Of a DNA stretch of 27,810 bases, positions 8,194 to 15,603 are shown piece by piece. Position 1 is the stretch's first letter; every line of letters begins with the position of its first letter. The DNA lies in NCBI GenBank assembly GCA_964638815.1, contig CAZXBB010000429.1, positions 1-27,810 on the forward strand, given 5' to 3'. Origin of the DNA: CAZXBB01 sp964638815. Its GTDB lineage: Bacteria; Planctomycetota; Phycisphaerae; Phycisphaerales; SM1A02. The notes under the pieces were generated by a model. It searched no databases, had not been told where the DNA came from, and saw only the letters and a list, made by a program, of their open reading frames with translations. Made by a program: the position numbers and the translations under genes.

Positions 8194-9907
8194 ACGGTTC
8201 CGCCGCCGCGTACCCGAACGCGGCGAGGAACGGCGCCAGCGTCCCGGCGTGCGGCTCGAAGTGCTTGCGGTACCGCTCCCACCGCGCGACCGCGCGCCGG
8301 TAGATCGGCTGCGCGACGTCGCGGTAGCTGAGCGAGTAGAGATACGCGTCGCCCTGCCGCTCGTGGAAGGCGAGGACTTCGTCCGTCCACTCGAGGCCGA
8401 GGAACCCCAGGAGCCGCCGCGCGTGGCCGGCCGGATCGTCGACGACGTCCTCGTAGCGGGTCTCGAGGTACGGCATGGTGATCCGTTCTCGCAGGTCGAG
8501 CCAGAGCGACATGACCTCGGCGTAGAAAGCCACGGCCCGCGCGAGCGAGCTGAAATGGTGCATCGGCACGCCCTGCCAGACCTGCATGATGCAGCTCACG
8601 CAGACGTCGCGCGGGTCGCGAAGCGCGAAGAGCACGCGCGCGTCCGGAAAGACGACGTTGATGAATCCGACGTCCACGGTGTTGAGCGGGAGCTTGTCGA
8701 CGAGGATCCGGTCGCCGACGCCGCCATCGATCACCGCGTCGGCCCGCGCGCGGTAGAACGCGCGGAGCCGGCGGATCCCCTCCGCGTCGATCCGCTTGAG
8801 GAGCGCGACGTCCGATGTGGCGCCGGTGCCAGGGGTTCCGTCGGAGCCGGGGGTGCCGGGGGTTCCGTCGGCTCCGTCGGTTCCGTCGATTCCGGCGGCG
8901 CGCCGCATGGCGCCGATGGTCTCGGGGATCAGTGGCTCCTCGTCCGTCGTGACGACGCGCGGATGCGCGGCGAGCATCTGCTCGGTCAGTGTCGTGCCCG
9001 ACCGCGGGAACCCCATCAGGAAGACCGGCGGAGCGTAGCCGTCGGCCACTGCCGACGTCGTCCACCGCGCGAGATCCTCGCGGCCGAGGTCGTCGCGGTA
9101 GTCGGCGATGCGCCGGCTCAGGGCCGACGGGTCGACCTGGCGGGCGCGGGGCAGACGCAGCGTCTCGGCTCCGCTGCGCTCGACGGCTTCGAGGGCGGCG
9201 TCGTACGCGCCGAGCCTGTCGAGGACGACGCCGAGCTGCCGGAGCGCGGCGCAGCGGGCGCCGGGCGGCAGTCCCGGCTGCGCGAGCGCGCGTTCGAGGA
9301 GGTCGCGCGCCGCGTCGTGTTCGCCGCGCTGCTCGCGGAGCCGGGCGAGCGTGATCATGCACGGCGCGTCATCGGGGGCGATCACGAGGGCGCGCTCGGC
9401 GGCGTCTATGGCGTCGTCCACGCGGTTCACGCGGCCGAGGCAGCCGGCCGCCGTCGCCAGCACGAGCGGATCCGCGGCCCCGAGCTCGAGTGCACGCTCG
9501 ACGCTCGCCACGCACTCGTCCGCCTGCCGGTTCCAGAGGAGCTGCGACGCGAGCTCGACGTGGACGCGAGCCCGCGCGGGATCCGCGGCGACGGAGCGGC
9601 GCAGGTGCGCGATCCCCTCTTCGAGCCGGCCCGTCGTCCCGAGCAGCTTCCCGTAGTAGTAGAGCGCGGCCGCGTCCTGCGGATCGAGCCCGATGACGCG
9701 GCGATAGAGCTCCGCAGCCATCTCGAGGCGGCCCGTCTGGTGATGGGCGTTCGCCTCGCGCAGCATGTCGGCGACGGCCGGCCCGGCGGCGGCGCGGCCC
9801 CGCGGCGCAGCGCCGGCCGCGTTCTTCCTGCCGCAGCAGTACTTGTACTTCTTCCCGCTCCCGCACGGGCAGGGGCCGTTGCGGCGAACGGCCGGTGTGC
9901 CAGCCAT
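8192..9907 (-). CDS. TPR-sulfotransferase with N-terminal SEC-C zinc motif
   Basis: 571 residues. A SEC-C motif sits at 10-27 (NGPCPCGSGKKYKYCCG, four Cys in a CxC...CC pattern). About five tetratricopeptide-like repeats span roughly 45-250. A sulfotransferase domain follows, with the PAPS 5'-phosphosulfate loop GFPRSGTTL (299-307) and the 3'-phosphate motif RDPRDVCVS (430-438). It should transfer sulfate from PAPS to an unknown acceptor, with the TPRs binding a protein partner. A Gly/Thr/Asp/Pro low-complexity insert (about 339-364) interrupts the domain after the PAPS loop. ATG at 9907 is preferred; an in-frame GTG lies at 9922. No Shine-Dalgarno sequence is present but CATAAT lies 6 nt upstream. 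It lies on the strand opposite the ebo genes and splits eboD from the rest. Confidence 0.9.
   Translation of the reverse strand: MAGTPAVRRNGPCPCGSGKKYKYCCGRKNAAGAAPRGRAAAGPAVADMLREANAHHQTGRLEMAAELYRRVIGLDPQDAAALYYYGKLLGTTGRLEEGIAHLRRSVAADPARARVHVELASQLLWNRQADECVASVERALELGAADPLVLATAAGCLGRVNRVDDAIDAAERALVIAPDDAPCMITLARLREQRGEHDAARDLLERALAQPGLPPGARCAALRQLGVVLDRLGAYDAALEAVERSGAETLRLPRARQVDPSALSRRIADYRDDLGREDLARWTTSAVADGYAPPVFLMGFPRSGTTLTEQMLAAHPRVVTTDEEPLIPETIGAMRRAAGIDGTDGADGTPGTPGSDGTPGTGATSDVALLKRIDAEGIRRLRAFYRARADAVIDGGVGDRILVDKLPLNTVDVGFINVVFPDARVLFALRDPRDVCVSCIMQVWQGVPMHHFSSLARAVAFYAEVMSLWLDLRERITMPYLETRYEDVVDDPAGHARRLLGFLGLEWTDEVLAFHERQGDAYLYSLSYRDVAQPIYRRAVARWERYRKHFEPHAGTLAPFLAAFGYAAAEP
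8824..8896 (-). repeat. Low-complexity 9-bp-type repeat inside the sulfotransferase gene
   Basis: Alternating GTTCCGTCG / GGTGCCGGG-type units on the plus strand encode a run of Asp-Gly-Thr, Pro-Gly-Thr and Asp-Gly-Ala triplets (residues about 339-364). The run probably forms a disordered loop on the enzyme surface. Confidence 0.7.
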
Positions 9908-9913
9908 GCCCGC

Positions 9914-9919
9914 ATTATG
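9914..9919 (-). promoter_or_regulatory. Start-proximal -10 box of the sulfotransferase gene
   Basis: CATAAT on the minus strand is 6 nt before the ATG at 9907, so transcription would begin at or next to the start codon. No Shine-Dalgarno sequence is seen, which fits a leaderless mRNA. Confidence 0.45.
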
Positions 9920-10024
9920 CACCAGGACCGCACCAGGTTCTTTCTGACGGATCGGGAAACGGCCGGAGTACGGTCATTCCCGCCCTGGGCTGCTCTGCTC
10001 GTCGTGTCGATTGACGAAGGCGGC

Positions 10025-10048
10025 TGGCGCCGGCGGGCGCCGGTGCCA
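10025..10048. other. Stem-loop in the divergent gap before the ebo run
   Basis: The arms TGGCGCCGG and CCGGTGCCA pair over 9 bp (one G-T wobble) around a 6-nt loop. It is followed by a short direct repeat (ATGGAGC twice, from 10048). It lies between the divergent sulfotransferase and ebo starts. No T-run follows on either strand, so it may be an operator or folding element rather than a terminator. Confidence 0.45.
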
Positions 10049-10099
10049 TGGAGCATGGAGCAATGGAACGCGGGCGACCGGTCGTTCCGGGCAGTCAGC

Positions 10100-10105
10100 T
10101 ATGAT
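10100..10105 (+). promoter_or_regulatory. -10 box for the eboB-E-C run
   Basis: TATGAT lies 7 nt before the ATG at 10113, with no Shine-Dalgarno sequence between, again fitting leaderless transcription. The -35 region is not recognisable. Confidence 0.5.
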
Positions 10106-10112
10106 GAAACGC

Positions 10113-10433
10113 ATGAGCCGGACCGAGCCGACATGCCCGATGAGCCGTGCCGAAGTGGTGGATCGCTACTTCCTCGAGCACCGCGCGAAGCTGATCGACG
10201 TCGCGGCGTTCCTCGACCGGCTCGATCGGACGCGGGAGGCGGGCGCGCCCGACGATTACCGCGTCGCCGCGCTGCGGAAGGCGCTGGGCGTCGTGGCGGG
10301 GAGCGGGCCCGAGCGGGCCCGGCGCGTGCTCGAGCTTCTCAGTGATCCGAGCGCGACGCCCATCGCGTCGGCGGCGGGGATGAAGGGCGCCTTCGGGGCC
10401 TGCGACGCCGGCGGCGGCGGGGGGGGAGGCTGA
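10113..10433 (+). CDS. Small ebo-linked protein, possible EboA position
   Basis: 106 residues, predicted soluble and helical, with YFLEHRAKLIDVAAFLDRLD near residues 18-37 and RARRVLELLSDP later on. It stands where EboA would be expected, directly before eboB, but it is much shorter than the cyanobacterial EboA proteins I recall (over 200 residues) and I do not see a clear match. I therefore give no symbol. The C-terminus is Ala-Gly followed by a run of seven glycines. Those Gly codons are the G-rich ribosome site of eboB (GGGGGGAGG at 10421-10429), and its TGA stop is directly followed by the TTG start of eboB. The start ATG at 10113 is chosen from the -10 box at 10100; MMKR at 10101 is an alternative. 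Confidence 0.68.
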   Translation: MSRTEPTCPMSRAEVVDRYFLEHRAKLIDVAAFLDRLDRTREAGAPDDYRVAALRKALGVVAGSGPERARRVLELLSDPSATPIASAAGMKGAFGACDAGGGGGGG

Positions 10434-10436
10434 TTG
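10421..10436 (+). promoter_or_regulatory. Ribosome site and TTG start of eboB
   Basis: GGGGGGAGG (10421-10429), then C, the TGA stop of the small gene, and TTG (10434-10436) as start. The Shine-Dalgarno sequence is also coding for the upstream poly-Gly tail. This decides the unusual TTG start, after which the protein at once shows its His-x-His motif. Confidence 0.7.
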
Positions 10437-11240
10437 CGGTACATCGATCCGCACATCCACATGATCTCGCGCACGACGGACGACTACCAGCGCATGGCGC
10501 AGGCCGGGTGCGTTGCCGTCACCGAGCCCGCGTTCTGGGCCGGCTTTGACCGCTCGTCGCCGCACGGCTTCTACGACTACTTCACGCAGCTCACCGACTT
10601 CGAGCCGCGGCGAGCCGCGACGTACGGAATCCGGCACTTCTGCTGGCTGTGCATCAACCCCAAGGAGGCGGAGGACCCGGCGTTCGCCCGCGAGGTGATG
10701 GCGTTCATCCCCGAGTTCCTGGAGCGGCCCAACGTGCTCGGCATCGGCGAGATCGGGCTCAACAAGAACAGCCGCAACGAGCTCGTGATCTTCGAGGAGC
10801 AGCTCGCCCTCGCCGAACGGCACGATCAGCTCGTCCTCATCCACACGCCGCACCTCGAGGACAAGCTCAAGGGCACGCGGCTCATCATGGACGCCGTGAA
10901 GAACAACGGGAAGATCGATCCCGGCCGCGTGCTGATCGACCACGTCGAGGAGCACACCGTCGGTCCCGTGCTTGACGGCGGGTTCTGGGCGGGCATGACG
11001 CTCTACCCGGACACGAAGTGCACGCCGCAGCGGGCGGCGGACATCATCGAGATGTACGGGCGCGAGCGGATCTGGATCAACTCCGCGGGCGACTGGGGGC
11101 CGAGCGATCCGCTTGCGGTGCCCAAGGCACGGCTCGAGATGGCGGCGCGCGGGCATTGCGCGAACGACATCGACCGCATCTCGTTCGACAATCCGGCGAC
11201 GTTTCTCGGCCAGAGCGGCAAGTTCACGATCGATGCGTGA
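10434..11240 (+). CDS. eboB: EboB, TatD-family metal-dependent hydrolase
   Basis: 268 residues, a TIM-barrel amidohydrolase-type protein. Candidate metal ligands follow the TatD order: His7-x-His9 (DPHIHM), Glu106 (GIGEIGLN), His137 (LIHTPH), His170/His174 (LIDHVEEH) and Asp220 (NSAGDWGPSDPLAV). The metal site looks intact, so it may hydrolyse a phosphate ester, amide or related bond in the cytoplasm. The substrate is unknown. It is called EboB because of its place with eboE, eboC and eboF and because its motifs differ from the house-keeping TatD DNase. It starts with TTG immediately after the small gene's stop. It overlaps eboE by 8 nt (eboE ATG at 11233, eboB TGA at 11238-11240), indicating translational coupling. 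Confidence 0.88.
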   Translation: MRYIDPHIHMISRTTDDYQRMAQAGCVAVTEPAFWAGFDRSSPHGFYDYFTQLTDFEPRRAATYGIRHFCWLCINPKEAEDPAFAREVMAFIPEFLERPNVLGIGEIGLNKNSRNELVIFEEQLALAERHDQLVLIHTPHLEDKLKGTRLIMDAVKNNGKIDPGRVLIDHVEEHTVGPVLDGGFWAGMTLYPDTKCTPQRAADIIEMYGRERIWINSAGDWGPSDPLAVPKARLEMAARGHCANDIDRISFDNPATFLGQSGKFTIDA

Positions 11241-12408
11241 CGCGCTCGGTCCGGGGACGACGCTCGGGTACTGCACCAACGTGCACGCGGGCGCGACGCT
11301 CGACGCGGTCCGGGCGAACCTGGAGCGGTACGCGGTGGCCGTGAAGCGACGCGTGTCGCGCGATGCCCCGATGGGCGTCGGCCTCTGGCTTCCCGCCGCG
11401 GCGGCGCGCGAGCTTCGCGCGGGCGGCGGTGCGCAGGCCTTCCGCGACTGGCTGGCCGGGCGCGGGCTGGACGCCTTCACGCTCAACGGCTTTCCGTACG
11501 GCGACTTTCACCGCGACGTGGTCAAGCACGACGTGTACCGGCCGAAATGGACCGACGACGCGCGCGTGGGGTACACGGACGACCTCGTCCACCTGGCGAC
11601 GAGCCTTGCGCCGCCGGGCGGCGAGATCAGCATCTCGACGCTGCCGATCGGCTGGCGGGGGGACGTGTCGACGCACGCGGCGCTCGCGAAGGCGGCGGGC
11701 AACCTGCGACGGGTCGCGCGGGGGCTCGCCCGGAAGGAGGCGATCGGCGGTCCGCTGGTGCACATCGATCTCGAGCCCGAGCCCGGCTGCGTCCTCGAGC
11801 GATCCGTGGACGTGGTGAAGTTCTTCGAAGAGCACCTGCTCGGCGGGGACGACGACGCGATCGTGCGGCGGCACCTGCGCGTCTGCCACGATGTGTGCCA
11901 CGCGGCCGTCATGTTCGAGCCCCAGGCGGAGGCGCTGCGTCGCTACGCGGACGCCGGCATAGCGGTGGGCAAGGTGCAGCTCTCGTCGGCGCTGCGGATA
12001 TCGTTCCCTCGGATGTCCCCCGACGACCGGCGCGCGGCCCGCGACGAGCTTGCGGCGTTCGGTGAGGACCGGTACCTGCACCAGACGACGGTCCGCGACG
12101 CCACGACCGGCGCGATCACGATGCACGACGACCTTCCCGCCGCGCTGGCCGCCGCCCCCGAGGCGCCCGAGGACGAATGGCGCGTGCACTACCACGTGCC
12201 GCTCTTCCTCGAATGCGCCGGACACCTCGAGACGACGGCCGCGGGCGTCGCCGAGGTCGTGAACCTGCTCCGGGGTACGGGCACCCGTCACTTCGAGGTC
12301 GAGACGTACGCCTGGGACGTGCTGCCCCGCGGCCTCCGCGCGACTGACCTGGCCGACGGGATCGCCCGCGAGATCGAATGGGTCGTGAAGGCGAGCGTGC
12401 TCCCGTGA
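11233..12408 (+). CDS. eboE: EboE, metabolite-traffic protein (xylose-isomerase-like TIM barrel)
   Basis: 391 residues. The motifs match the EboE family as I remember it: YCTNVHAG (13-20), LNGFPYGDFH (84-93), VYRPKW (101-106), STLPIGW (135-141), HIDLEPEPGC (177-186), VCHDVCHAAV (217-226) and GKVQLSSALR (246-255). The glutamates at 181/183 and the His/Asp residues near 219-223 are plausible metal ligands of an isomerase-like barrel. The reaction is unknown. In a cyanobacterium the cluster is linked to delivering a scytonemin precursor to the periplasm (recalled literature). ATG 11233 overlaps the eboB end by 8 nt. Its TGA overlaps the GTG of eboC (GTGA), so the genes are one transcription unit. 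A longer in-frame reading inside eboB is not needed. Confidence 0.93.
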   Translation: MRDALGPGTTLGYCTNVHAGATLDAVRANLERYAVAVKRRVSRDAPMGVGLWLPAAAARELRAGGGAQAFRDWLAGRGLDAFTLNGFPYGDFHRDVVKHDVYRPKWTDDARVGYTDDLVHLATSLAPPGGEISISTLPIGWRGDVSTHAALAKAAGNLRRVARGLARKEAIGGPLVHIDLEPEPGCVLERSVDVVKFFEEHLLGGDDDAIVRRHLRVCHDVCHAAVMFEPQAEALRRYADAGIAVGKVQLSSALRISFPRMSPDDRRAARDELAAFGEDRYLHQTTVRDATTGAITMHDDLPAALAAAPEAPEDEWRVHYHVPLFLECAGHLETTAAGVAEVVNLLRGTGTRHFEVETYAWDVLPRGLRATDLADGIAREIEWVVKASVLP

Positions 12409-13337
12409 CCGCCTTCCGGCCGAGATGGGCGGGGTCGCGGGGGTCGCCGGGGTCGTGGCGCGGATGGCTCGAGCTGATGCGTCTGTCGAACCTGCCGACC
12501 TGCGTCACGAACGTGCTCGTCGGGACTGCGATCGGGCTGGCGGCGGCGCCCGCGTCGGACGCACCGCGCGGGTTCCCATGGGCCGTCTTTGCCGGCGTCG
12601 CCGCGGCGGTCGCGCTCCTCTATGTCGGCGGTATGGCGCTCAACGACGTGGTGGACGCCCGGATCGACCGGGCGCAGCGGCCCGGGCGCCCCATCCCGAG
12701 CGGGCGGATCCGGCCGAAGCCCGCGCTCGTGTTCGCGGTCTCGGCGCTCGCGCTCGGCGGTGCCGGCCTCGCGCTCTTCGGTCCGTACGCGTTCGGGTGG
12801 GGCCTCGCGCTCCTCGCGTGCATCGTCGTCTACGACCTCGTGCACAAGCGGACGGCCGCCGCCGTCGTGCTCATGGGGGCGTGCCGCGGGCTCATTTTCG
12901 TCGTGAGCGCCGTGGCGGTCGATGAGCGGGCGGACGTCACGACGCTCGGGAGTCTCGCGGGGGCGATGGCGATCTACATCGCGCTGGTCACGGCCCTGGC
13001 GCGTCGCGAGCACGCCCCGGATGCGCGGCGGATCCCGACCTGGGCCCTCGCCGCGCTGCCCGTCGTGACGCTGCTGCCCGCGCTGGTCGTGCCGCCCGCG
13101 CACCCGGACCGCGCCGTCGCGGTGGGTCTCTTCGTCGTGCTCTGGCTCGGGCGCAGCGCGCTGCTGATCCGCGCGCGGCCGCCGCGCGCGCAGGCGGCGG
13201 TGATGGGGTGGCTGAGCGGCATCTGTCTCGTGGACGCGTACTCGCTGACGCTGCTGGACGAGCGCGCCATGGCGTTCGTTTCCATCGGTCTCTTCGTACT
13301 GACGTGGCTGGGTCACCGGCGGATCGCGGGGACGTGA
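12405..13337 (+). CDS. eboC: EboC, UbiA-like prenyltransferase homolog
   Basis: 310 residues with about eight to nine hydrophobic helices. The first UbiA motif is present as NDVVDARID (80-88: Asn80, Asp81, Asp84, Asp88), followed by RPIPSGRI. The second Asp-rich motif is changed: the loop near 143-148 reads YDLVHK, with one Asp and a His instead of the usual pair of Asp. It is an inner-membrane protein that may move a prenyl or other lipid group to an aromatic acceptor, or carry a lipophilic substrate; which of these applies to EboC is not known to me. Start GTG 12405 overlaps the eboE stop (GTGA), which implies coupled translation. eboF follows after 75 nt and may have its own promoter. Confidence 0.9.
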   Translation: MTAFRPRWAGSRGSPGSWRGWLELMRLSNLPTCVTNVLVGTAIGLAAAPASDAPRGFPWAVFAGVAAAVALLYVGGMALNDVVDARIDRAQRPGRPIPSGRIRPKPALVFAVSALALGGAGLALFGPYAFGWGLALLACIVVYDLVHKRTAAAVVLMGACRGLIFVVSAVAVDERADVTTLGSLAGAMAIYIALVTALARREHAPDARRIPTWALAALPVVTLLPALVVPPAHPDRAVAVGLFVVLWLGRSALLIRARPPRAQAAVMGWLSGICLVDAYSLTLLDERAMAFVSIGLFVLTWLGHRRIAGT

Positions 13338-13395
13338 CGAAGGCCCGCGCTGCCGGGGCCGGAGGCGATCGCGGCCGCACGAGGCGGTCGTCAAG

Positions 13396-13401
13396 TATCC
13401 T
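13396..13401 (+). promoter_or_regulatory. Possible internal -10 box before eboF
   Basis: TATCCT lies 11 nt before the eboF ATG at 13413, in the only sizeable gap of the ebo run (75 nt). No -35 box is seen. The GGGCGG between it and the start is a weak ribosome site at best. Confidence 0.4.
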
Positions 13402-13412
13402 TGCGGGCGGCC

Positions 13413-14792
13413 ATGGCCCGTCCCACCGCCGTCATCAACGTCGTCGGCCTCACCGAGTCCCTGCTCGGCCCGCACGCGCCGAATCTCGGCGCCTTTCGCG
13501 AGCGAGGGACGCTGCGCCGCCTCGCGCCGGTGCTTCCCGCGGTCACGTGCCCGGTCCAGTCGAGCATGCTGACCGGCACGCCCGTCACCGCGCACGGCAT
13601 CGTCGGGAACGGCTGGTACGATCGCGACCTCGCCGAGGTCCAGTTCTGGAAGCAGTCGAACCGGCTCGTGCGGGGCGAGAAGGTGTGGGAGACCGCCCGC
13701 CGCCGCGATCCGTCAGTCACGTGCCTCAACATGTTCTGGTGGTACAACATGTACTCGTCGGCGGACCTGTCCGTCACGCCGCGCCCGATCTACAAGGCCG
13801 ACGGACGGAAGATCCCCGACTGCTACAGCGAGCCCCCCGCGCTGCGGGCGCAGCTTCAGGACGCGTTCGGGCGCTTTCCGCTCTTCGATTTCTGGGGGCC
13901 GCGGGCGTCGATCGCGTCGAGCCGCTGGATCGCGGACGCCACGATGTGGGTCTGGCAGCGCGAGCAGCCGACGCTGACGCTCGTCTATCTGCCGCACCTC
14001 GACTACGACCTGCAGCGGGAGGGGCCGGAGGGCCCCGGCATTCCGCGGGCGGTGGCGGAGATCGACGCCGTGGTCGGCGCACTGCTCGAGTTCTTCGCGG
14101 CGCGCGGTGTCCGCGTCATCGTGCTGAGCGAGTACGGCATCGAGCCCGCGACCGACGCCGTCGCCGTCAACCGCCTGCTCCGCGAGGCCGGGATGCTCCG
14201 CACGCGGGAGGAGGACGGACTCGAGCTGCTCGACGCCGGCGCGAGCGCGGCCTTCGCCGTCGCAGATCACCAGATCGCCCACGTGTACGCAGGGAGCGAC
14301 GGCGACCGGGAGAAGGCCCGCGCGGTGCTGGAAGGGGCGGACGGGATCGATCTCGTCCTCGCCCGCGACGGTCGGCGCGAGCACGGCATCGACCACGACC
14401 GGGCCGGGGATCTCGTCCTGGTTGCCGACCACGGCCGCTGGTTCACGTACGACTACTGGGAGGACGACGCCCGGGCGCCGGATTTCGCCCGCACCGTCGA
14501 CATCCACCGCAAGCCCGGCTACGACCCCCGCGAGCTCCTCCTCGACCCGGCACTTCGGCTCCCGGGGGCGGCCGTCGCGTGGAAGCTCCTGAAGAAGAAG
14601 CTCGGGTTCCGTCAGCTCCTGGACGTCGTGCCGCTCGAGACGAACCTCGTACGCGGCACGCACGGCCGGACCGACATGCGGGCCGGTCTGGAACCGGTGC
14701 TCCTCACGGCCGCGGACGGCGGCCACGAGGGCGACCGCGTCCCGTGCACAGCCGTGCACCACGAGATCCTCCGGCACCTCTTCGACGACTGA
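13413..14792 (+). CDS. eboF: EboF, alkaline-phosphatase/nucleotide-pyrophosphatase-fold protein
   Basis: 459 residues. The fold is seen from LPAVTCPVQSSMLTG (41-55, with Thr45 where the family nucleophile lies), HGIVGNGWYD (61-70), LVYLPHLDYDLQREGP (190-205), VIVLSEYGI (235-243) and a final GTHG (415-418). Compared with active nucleotide pyrophosphatases, the N-terminal metal Asp is absent (NVVGL at 9-13), the DxxxH motif is Asp197...Gln201, and the Asp-His pair is Glu240-Tyr241; Asp197, Thr45 and His417 remain. The long middle block WWYNMYSSADLSVTPRP fits EboF as I recall it. No signal peptide is seen, so it is probably cytoplasmic. Start: ATG 13413; an in-frame TTG at 13401 overlaps the -10 box. 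It ends the ebo run, before a terminator hairpin. Confidence 0.92.
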   Translation: MARPTAVINVVGLTESLLGPHAPNLGAFRERGTLRRLAPVLPAVTCPVQSSMLTGTPVTAHGIVGNGWYDRDLAEVQFWKQSNRLVRGEKVWETARRRDPSVTCLNMFWWYNMYSSADLSVTPRPIYKADGRKIPDCYSEPPALRAQLQDAFGRFPLFDFWGPRASIASSRWIADATMWVWQREQPTLTLVYLPHLDYDLQREGPEGPGIPRAVAEIDAVVGALLEFFAARGVRVIVLSEYGIEPATDAVAVNRLLREAGMLRTREEDGLELLDAGASAAFAVADHQIAHVYAGSDGDREKARAVLEGADGIDLVLARDGRREHGIDHDRAGDLVLVADHGRWFTYDYWEDDARAPDFARTVDIHRKPGYDPRELLLDPALRLPGAAVAWKLLKKKLGFRQLLDVVPLETNLVRGTHGRTDMRAGLEPVLLTAADGGHEGDRVPCTAVHHEILRHLFDD

Positions 14793-14829
14793 AGGGGCAT
14801 CCGCCACGTCCCGCGAACGGGCGCACGAG

Positions 14830-14852
14830 AAAGCCCCCGCGCGGCGGGGGCT
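14830..14852 (-). terminator. Terminator hairpin between eboF and the first PEP-CTERM gene
   Basis: A 9-bp stem AGCCCCCGC / GCGGGGGCT with a 3-nt loop (14832-14852). On the minus strand it is followed by TTTCTC, so it mainly ends the PEP-CTERM-like gene that stops at 14883. It may also work for eboF from the other side, although no T-run follows there. Confidence 0.8.
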
Positions 14853-14882
14853 GTCGTGGTCATGATTGAACCGCAAGCGCGG

Positions 14883-15527
14883 CTAGCGGCGTCGACGTCG
14901 CCCGGCCAGACCGGCCAGGGCGAGCAGTGCGATGGCGCCCGGCGCGGGCGTCGGGGTCTCGAGCAGCGTGAACGTGCTGCCTTGCTGGGCGTTCGCGATA
15001 TCGATCCAGAGCTGCCCGTTCGTGGCGCCGTCACCGGGGAACCAGAACGAGCCGTTCGACAGCGTGCCCCCGGAGATGTCCAGACGCGTGTTGTCTGGGG
15101 AGAACGCCGCGTCGGTGAACGGATCGATCGTCCAGCCGATCGGACCAGAGCCGCCCGAGCTGGCGGTGCGGACCGGATCGAAGAGCGCCTGGCCGCCGCC
15201 GAGGGCGATCTCGAATGCGCTCCAGTCGCCGCCGGAATTGTTGAAGATGATCTCGTCGTCGATCACGATGTGCGAGGCAGGACCCACGCCGATCGCCTCG
15301 AAGATGATCGCGATGGACATGAAGCCCGGTCGGAACTCCGCGGACTTCTGGATGTACAGCGCGTCGTCGGTCGGGTCGTAGCCCAGGGAGTTGATGTCGA
15401 CGAGACCGTCGAAAGCATCGTCCCAGCTGGCCCGCCAGCCGCCGTCGAGGTCGACGAAGCCACCCAGGGCCGGCGTGGAAAGGGCGAGTGCGATCGCGGC
15501 ACCTGCGGACGCAATTTGTCTATTCAC
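14883..15527 (-). CDS. Secreted PEP-CTERM-like surface protein A
   Basis: 214 residues. A signal peptide (AIALALSTPALGG, cleavage near residue 20) is followed by a mature domain opening GFVDLDGGWRASW and containing HIVIDDEIIFNN, GPIGWTIDPFTDAAF and FWFPGDGATNGQLWIDI, then a C-terminal PTPAPGAIALLALAGLAG helix with five arginines. That tail is the PEP-CTERM-like sorting signal used by exosortase-type systems; no exosortase is in the window. The mature domain is beta-rich with no family I recognise. It is a paralog of the next gene upstream (15934-16596). Start GTG 15527 has AGGAGG at 15537-15542 (9 nt). Probable promoter at 15648-15677. Confidence 0.88.
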   Translation of the reverse strand: MNRQIASAGAAIALALSTPALGGFVDLDGGWRASWDDAFDGLVDINSLGYDPTDDALYIQKSAEFRPGFMSIAIIFEAIGVGPASHIVIDDEIIFNNSGGDWSAFEIALGGGQALFDPVRTASSGGSGPIGWTIDPFTDAAFSPDNTRLDISGGTLSNGSFWFPGDGATNGQLWIDIANAQQGSTFTLLETPTPAPGAIALLALAGLAGRRRRR

Positions 15528-15536
15528 CTTACTATT

Positions 15537-15542
15537 CCTCCT
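15537..15542 (-). promoter_or_regulatory. Ribosome binding site of PEP-CTERM-like gene A
   Basis: A perfect AGGAGG on the minus strand lies 9 nt before the GTG at 15527. It rules out the longer frame starting at 15584, which would lack a good site and would delay the signal peptide. Confidence 0.75.
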
Positions 15543-15603
15543 GGGGGACCCGTGGGGTCCCATCCTGCAACGAGCGAACGACAAGCACGCGGCGCCAGCC
15601 GAG

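Noticed and set aside
6543..9362. Long minus-strand open frame (939 codons) across the eboD region.
   Set aside because: It covers eboD and part of the sulfotransferase, which have catalytic motifs in their own frames, and its sequence is low-complexity Arg/Asp/Val without a domain.
8249..10345. Plus-strand open frame (698 codons) opposite the sulfotransferase, in the ebo direction.
   Set aside because: It would make an uninterrupted ebo operon, but the opposite strand has SEC-C, TPR and PAPS motifs, while this frame has none.
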